64,000 nt of DNA, from NCBI GenBank assembly GCA_016938655.1, contig JAFGUG010000026.1, positions 1 to 64,000 on the forward strand, read 5' to 3'. Position 1 is the first letter of the stretch, and each line of letters begins with the position of its first letter. This stretch comes from Thiotrichales bacterium. Lineage in GTDB: Bacteria; Pseudomonadota; Gammaproteobacteria; Thiomicrospirales; Thiomicrospiraceae. Positions 59,669 to 64,000 of this stretch are shown one piece after another. The position numbers and the translations under genes are program-made. The notes under the pieces were generated by a model. The model made no database searches, was not told where the DNA came from, and saw only the letters and a program-made list of their open reading frames with translations.

Positions 59669-60613
59669 ATGTCAGTACAACACCCTATCGTAGCGGTAAC
59701 TGGTTCATCTGGTGCCGGAACTTCATTTGTAAAACGCGCCGTTGAAAAGATTTTCGAACGTGAAAACCTAAAAGTAGCGATAATTGAAGGTGATAGCTTT
59801 CATAAATACACTCGTACTGAAATGCGTGCCAAAGTAGCTGAATCAAAAGCCAACGGCGGCCCTGTTCTAACGCACTTTTCTGAAGCGGCAAACGAATTTG
59901 GCAAACTAGAAGAGTTATTTGCCTCTTACAAAGAAACAGCGACAGGGAAAAAACGTTACTACATTCACTCTGAAGAAGAAGCGGTAGAGCACAACGCACG
60001 TTTAGGCACAAACCTAGAGCCTGGTGAATTTACCCCTTGGGAAGACATTGAAGAAGACACCGACATTCTTTTCTATGAAGGTCTTCACGGCGCTGTAAAA
60101 CGTAAAGACCACGGACCTGCTGAAGGCATGCACGATGTTGCACAACACGTTGATTTAGGGATCGGTGTTGCACCGGTTATCAACATCGAGTGGATGCAAA
60201 AAATCTACCGTGACACCTCTGAGCGTCCATATACTGTGGCACAAGTGCGTGACACTATTATGGAGCGTATGGATGACTATATGGAAACCATCGTACCTCA
60301 GTTCCACCGTACCCATGTTAACTTCCAGCGTATTCCGCTAGTTGATACCTCTGACCCGTTCTCAACACAAACTGAAATTGCACCAATGGGTCCATCACCA
60401 GAAGATTCATTAGTCATCACGCATGTTCGCCATAAAGACATCGAAGACCTAAGCTTGATTGTTGATCAAATTGAAGGGGCTTGGTTACAGAACGAAACAA
60501 CCATGATCTGTTCAGGTACACAGATGGTTCAGGCGATGGATATCATCATGACACCAATCATCCAAAACCTAATTGCTAAAAAACGTGCAGCTATGGCTAA
60601 ACTAGGTGCTTAA
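59669..60613 (+). CDS. prk: Phosphoribulokinase
   Basis: A 314-residue P-loop kinase that makes ribulose-1,5-bisphosphate for RuBisCO, a marker of Calvin-cycle autotrophy. The P-loop GSSGAGTSFVK is at about 12-22, EGDSFHKYTRTEM at about 40-52 carries the substrate Asp, and FYEGLHGAV at about 132-140 is the Walker B-like motif. Length and sequence fit the octameric bacterial class I enzyme, which NADH commonly activates. AGGAGAC precedes the ATG. It lies after gyrB with a 183-base gap and ends at a terminator, so it is a single-gene unit away from any RuBisCO gene in the window. Confidence 0.95.
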   Translation: MSVQHPIVAVTGSSGAGTSFVKRAVEKIFERENLKVAIIEGDSFHKYTRTEMRAKVAESKANGGPVLTHFSEAANEFGKLEELFASYKETATGKKRYYIHSEEEAVEHNARLGTNLEPGEFTPWEDIEEDTDILFYEGLHGAVKRKDHGPAEGMHDVAQHVDLGIGVAPVINIEWMQKIYRDTSERPYTVAQVRDTIMERMDDYMETIVPQFHRTHVNFQRIPLVDTSDPFSTQTEIAPMGPSPEDSLVITHVRHKDIEDLSLIVDQIEGAWLQNETTMICSGTQMVQAMDIIMTPIIQNLIAKKRAAMAKLGA

Positions 60614-60655
60614 TCGGCTTTTTTATTAAACGATTAAACACGTAAGCGATTCAAA

Positions 60656-60684
60656 AACCTCGTCAAATTGACGGGGTTTTTTTA
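60656..60684 (+). terminator. Terminator after phosphoribulokinase gene
   Basis: Arms 60656-60666 and 60668-60678 pair over 11 positions with one G-U, followed by a T run. Confidence 0.85.
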
Positions 60685-60707
60685 TGCCTCGACTTTCACA
60701 AAGGCAT

Positions 60708-60728
60708 AAAAAAACCTGCAAAAGCAGG
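60708..60728 (-). terminator. Terminator after the barrel-protein gene
   Basis: CCTGC (60715-60719) and GCAGG (60724-60728) form a short GC stem with a 4-base loop. On the minus strand seven T follow. It lies 29 bases after that gene's stop. Confidence 0.8.
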
Positions 60729-60757
60729 CTCTCTTAAACGCATATTAATGCCATCAA

Positions 60758-61456
60758 TTAAAAGCGGTAGGTGATACCTGCTTGTAAAATCGGCAGTATC
60801 GTAAAGTCGGCCACATCCTCTTTAATTCTGGTTTTTTCATCGGTAATAGCCTGTTGGAAATCTGGATCATCAGATACGTCAATTCTAACATCGGAATCAA
60901 CGTAAAATCCCGTTCCAGTTAAAGAAACATCGGGTGCACCCGTAAAAATAGCACCAATTTCAAGAATAGCCCCCCAACCTTCAGCAGGTGAATGACCCCA
61001 ACCCAAACTTAGGGTAGGCGCACTGCTCCAAGCAAATTGACCTTTTAAATTAACCTCAGCGCCTTCAAATACTTCACCACCAACCTCAATCGTTCCGGTT
61101 CCATTCCCTTGGGAGTCAAACGTAAAATTATTCACCGCATAACCAGCTGATAAAAAGAAAGTACCATCAAATGGGTGGTAATCAATGGCTAAACGATGAA
61201 TCCCACCATCCGCTTGAACGTCGTAGTCAATTTCATTGTCATTATCGCCCTCAGATTCTTCGCTTAAACCCATACCTGCTGATAACGCACCACGAACTTG
61301 AAAGGTATCATTAATTGGGTAGGTTAACTCCAAGGTAGGCCCAGAAAATAGACCATAGTTAACACCTAAACCTACACCGTCCACTGCAGACGCAGCAACA
61401 TTAGTAGAAACAACAAGGGCAGACGAAACGGCTAAAGAAAGTACCGATTTTTTCAT
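60758..61456 (-). CDS. Outer-membrane beta-barrel protein of unknown function
   Basis: A protein of 232 residues from ATG 61456, chosen for its signal peptide (MKKSVLSLAVSSALVVSTN, cut after ASA) and GGAG eight bases upstream. Alternating strands rich in Gly, Phe and Tyr end in LQAGITYRF with the C-terminal Phe typical of barrels inserted by the BAM complex. An acidic Glu/Asp-rich loop (EESEGDNDNEID) lies near residue 70. No named family is recognised. Confidence 0.7.
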   Translation of the reverse strand: MKKSVLSLAVSSALVVSTNVAASAVDGVGLGVNYGLFSGPTLELTYPINDTFQVRGALSAGMGLSEESEGDNDNEIDYDVQADGGIHRLAIDYHPFDGTFFLSAGYAVNNFTFDSQGNGTGTIEVGGEVFEGAEVNLKGQFAWSSAPTLSLGWGHSPAEGWGAILEIGAIFTGAPDVSLTGTGFYVDSDVRIDVSDDPDFQQAITDEKTRIKEDVADFTILPILQAGITYRF

Positions 61457-61592
61457 AAAAAAACACTCCGTAAGTAAGTAAAAACATTTAGTCACATCAT
61501 AAACTAAAGTAAAATCAATTACCCACAAATGCCTTCATTCGGCTTGATTACAATCAAATTTCTATAAAAAAATCATTACCTTTTAAATCCAT

Positions 61593-63479
61593 CTAGCGTA
61601 TGACCGCTGTGGTTGCTTCTAATGTTATTTGTTCACCTAGCAGGCTTTCTAAATCATTTTTAATTAGATCGATATCTGCTTCTGAAAGGGGTGTTTTGGC
61701 CACCAGCTTTACTGAAACATAAAGCGGTATCTGCTCAGTAATTTGAATGTCTTTCATTTGAACATCCTTCATTCTAAAGTCCTTATGATGCCAACCTTCT
61801 AATGCCGATGTGACTCTTTGTTTATCAACTAATTTTGCAAATGAAAAACTTAAAGGGATACTCACAATAACGACAAAAATGAGTGCGTAAGCGACCCCTT
61901 TTTTAGCTAACTGAAACGGACTGAACCCCATTATCAAAAAGGTTAAGGTTGAGGCCAACACAATGCCGACTAAGTTTGTGATAAAAAGTAAAAATGCTGA
62001 TGAAAAAATATGCCAATCCAGCCAACCAATTCCAATACCTGAAACAGCTAACGGCGGAACCAAAGCAACGGCGATAGCAACGCCCGCTAAACTTTTGGCA
62101 ACCTCTGATCGGGCACTCGCGTAAGCACCTGCAACACCGGAAATAACGGCAACCGCTAAATCTAAAATAGTGGGACTTAAGCGTGCCGCTATTTCAGAAG
62201 TAATGGCTTGTAAGGGCGTTATTAATGTTAATAAAATACCAAAAAATAGCGCTAATATAACCCCCACAACTAGGGTTTTCACACTGGTTGAAATCAACTC
62301 TATATTTTGACGTAACACTCCCATAGAGAGTGAGATAATCGGCGCCATCAGAGGCGCTAAAATCATTGCACCAATGATGACTGGTGCCGAATTAGCAAAT
62401 AGACCAACGGTCGCTAACAACGTAGATAACACCATTAAAACTAAATAGGATTCCGTTAACTGGGCATTCTCTTTTAAGCTAACAAACGTCTCTTTTACTT
62501 CATCATAATCAACGTGATGTATCCAAGGCAGAGTCCGGTTAATTAGGGCTTTAACTGCCTCACCTTTAGGTAAGGTCGAAACACAGACAGACTCTTTCGC
62601 TTCTTTGTCCTCTTTAACGGGCAATGCTTGACTAATAACTTTTAGCGCATTGGGCTTTACTATAAGTTCCAACTTCTCGTCGGTATAAGGTTGCGAATCA
62701 ATTGTGTAGGAGAGAGGTTCATCAGCAGACACCTCAATTGAACTCGATTTAATGTGCCCAATATAGTTAGCCAGTCTTTGCACGCCTTCTTCGTAAGGAA
62801 ATAGACGCGAAAACAAAAAACGCACTACTTCTGAAATACTTCTAGGCGCTAAAATAATGGCATCTAAGGTGGAGTGATCAAGCTCTGTTTTACCAATAAT
62901 TCTTTTTGTAAAGTCACTATTATCTGGACGATACACAAACGTAATGCCAAGTGCTGCTGTATTTACAACACTGCCTTTTTCAGTTTTTAGCTTAAATCGA
63001 GAGAGGCTTACTCTGCTTAAACTAAAGGTCATCTTAGTTAAATGTTTAATTTTACAAAAAATATTATTATCGATATTTGCAGCAGGTCGCATTATTGTTG
63101 GATTACCCAACATGACCGATCCCAATACAAGGTGGTCGTTACAATAAAGCAGGTCGCTTAACATAGGCTTTTCTGTTGTTTGAATGTCCTCAACAACCTC
63201 TTCGAGTTTTTTAGATACCGGAAACATTCGATAAAGTCGATTCATTTCGGGGTGAGGTAAAAACCCGACACGCCAGTTTTGATTCGATGCTTGAGGGATT
63301 ACCTCATACAAATCTAAATCGCCTAGCCAAAATAGAACCTGGCTCCCCTCTTGAAAATCAAGTGACGCTAATGATTCATAAGCAACAAAGTCACACTGGA
63401 TATTTGTCAACGCCTCTCTAATTGACTCGTCAAACTCTTCCGTAGCACTGGCATCATATACAACATGATATTGCGACAT
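61593..63479 (-). CDS. DAGK-like domain fused to DUF389 membrane domain
   Basis: A 628-residue protein. Residues about 1-290 resemble the diacylglycerol/NAD kinase-type fold: a YCNDHLVLGSVMLG stretch (about 113-126) and a C-terminal IDSQPYTDEKLELIVKPNAL (about 263-282), as in YegS-like lipid kinases. The nucleotide loop is not clearly conserved, so enzyme activity is doubtful. Residues about 315-560 are the TIGR00341/DUF389 domain, with about six to eight membrane segments and ANSAPVIIGAMILAPLMAPI. The C-terminus is a small soluble domain. Transport or signalling is a guess. The gene stands alone. Confidence 0.8.
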   Translation of the reverse strand: MSQYHVVYDASATEEFDESIREALTNIQCDFVAYESLASLDFQEGSQVLFWLGDLDLYEVIPQASNQNWRVGFLPHPEMNRLYRMFPVSKKLEEVVEDIQTTEKPMLSDLLYCNDHLVLGSVMLGNPTIMRPAANIDNNIFCKIKHLTKMTFSLSRVSLSRFKLKTEKGSVVNTAALGITFVYRPDNSDFTKRIIGKTELDHSTLDAIILAPRSISEVVRFLFSRLFPYEEGVQRLANYIGHIKSSSIEVSADEPLSYTIDSQPYTDEKLELIVKPNALKVISQALPVKEDKEAKESVCVSTLPKGEAVKALINRTLPWIHHVDYDEVKETFVSLKENAQLTESYLVLMVLSTLLATVGLFANSAPVIIGAMILAPLMAPIISLSMGVLRQNIELISTSVKTLVVGVILALFFGILLTLITPLQAITSEIAARLSPTILDLAVAVISGVAGAYASARSEVAKSLAGVAIAVALVPPLAVSGIGIGWLDWHIFSSAFLLFITNLVGIVLASTLTFLIMGFSPFQLAKKGVAYALIFVVIVSIPLSFSFAKLVDKQRVTSALEGWHHKDFRMKDVQMKDIQITEQIPLYVSVKLVAKTPLSEADIDLIKNDLESLLGEQITLEATTAVIR

Positions 63480-63639
63480 TGCTTTGCTCCTTAAATTGAA
63501 CTAAAAACGTTTAATACAGCAAAACTCAAGCGCGATGTTTTTGCTTAGTGTCGTGATTTCTTCAATCTATTAATGACAGAAAAATAACCATTTATACCGT
63601 TTATAGTTCAGTACAAGCGTTTTTTACTAAAAAGAAGGG

Positions 63640-64000
63640 TTAAGTATTAGATAGAGTTAAGTCATCAATTTTTCTTCTATCACGTTTACTGGGTCTGCCT
63701 GCGCCTTTTTCCCGATAACCAACCAATGCCATATCGGCCGTTGGCTTACGTTGATTCAGAACTTCGCTGTCTAACTGATAGAGTGTTAATGCCTGCTCAG
63801 AACCACCGCGTTTGTCGCTGACCACCAATACGGTTACTTCAATACGACGATGCACTTGAGTTATTTTGAGTTTATCGCCCACACTCAAGGTTTTACTGGC
63901 TTTGGGTTTGTAACCATTCAGTTCAACTTTACCGCCTTTAATGGCCTCCAAAGCGACACCACGCGTCTTAAAGAACCGAGCTGCCCACAACCACTTATCA
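63640..64000 (-). CDS. hslR: Ribosome-associated heat shock protein Hsp15 (5' end cut by the window)
   Basis: About 120 residues are present; the frame stays open to the end of the window, where DKWLWAARFFKTRGVALEAI is the S4 RNA-binding domain start. NGYKPKASKTLSVGDKL (about 30-46 of the visible part) continues it, and the tail is basic (GRPSKRDRRKID). In E. coli Hsp15 binds free 50S subunits carrying nascent chains and recycles them. Only the first few residues should be missing. Confidence 0.9.
   Translation of the reverse strand, partial: DKWLWAARFFKTRGVALEAIKGGKVELNGYKPKASKTLSVGDKLKITQVHRRIEVTVLVVSDKRGGSEQALTLYQLDSEVLNQRKPTADMALVGYREKGAGRPSKRDRRKIDDLTLSNT

Overview
The window is a chromosomal origin region of a gammaproteobacterium, most likely a chemolithoautotrophic sulfur oxidiser of the Thiomicrospira / Hydrogenovibrio / Thiomicrorhabdus kind. 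The grounds are the gene order gyrB-recF-dnaN-dnaA-oriC-rpmH-rnpA-yidC-mnmE and mnmG-rsmG-parA-parB-atp-glmU, ubiquinone genes (ubiA, ubiC), a Kdo transferase (Gram-negative envelope), and a phosphoribulokinase gene (Calvin cycle) directly after gyrB. The genus is an inference from protein style, not from a search. No rRNA or tRNA gene was seen, and no CRISPR array.

Layout. 0.2-8.7 kb: a cupin-like unknown, a hexose-6-phosphate mutarotase and aroKB on the minus strand, then gmk, waaA, rpoZ, spoT and ridA on the plus strand. 8.8-21.5 kb: a cytoplasmic PAS-PAS chemoreceptor, recG, a receptor-like sensor with no signalling domain, ubiC, a Bcr/CflA-type MFS exporter, rluF, an outer-membrane unknown, ubiA with a small coupled gene, and glmU. 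21.7-33.5 kb, minus strand: the F1Fo ATP synthase operon (atpZ, I, B, E, F, H, A, G, D, C), then parBA, rsmG and mnmG. 33.9-46.2 kb: an accessory block that separates mnmG from mnmE, genes that are adjacent in many relatives. It holds a lipoprotein, a run of small unknown genes, queF, a BrnTA-type toxin-antitoxin pair, a decayed gene, a zinc-ribbon gene, one integron-like gene cassette with an attC site, a thioredoxin-fold protein, a YigZ protein, a histidine phosphatase and a two-gene RND pump. 46.3-50.6 kb: a parS site, mnmE, yidC, rnpA, rpmH. 50.9-59.5 kb: a TSUP permease, oriC with DnaA boxes, dnaA (TTG start), dnaN, fieF, recF, gyrB. 59.7-64 kb: phosphoribulokinase, a beta-barrel protein, a DAGK-like/DUF389 fusion, and the 3' part of an Hsp15 gene.

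The most unusual signal is a perfect 12-bp palindrome, AGCAGGCCTGCT, found 15 times exactly and many more times with one or two changes. It sits between convergent, tandem and divergent genes, just upstream of start codons, and inside genes, where it is nearly always read in frame as Ala-Gly-Leu. Two inverted copies build a perfect 19-bp terminator-like hairpin after dnaN. It is absent from the ATP synthase operon. It behaves like a genome-wide sequence signature (compare DNA uptake sequences, Chi or HIP1) and not like a single regulator's operator. Its function is unknown to me.

How the genes work together: ParA/ParB with parS and DnaA/oriC handle origin firing and segregation; DnaN, RecF, GyrB and RecG handle replication and repair; MnmE and MnmG modify tRNA wobble uridine, RsmG methylates 16S rRNA and QueF makes a queuosine precursor; UbiC then UbiA start ubiquinone synthesis; Gmk, RpoZ and SpoT tie GTP supply and (p)ppGpp to transcription.
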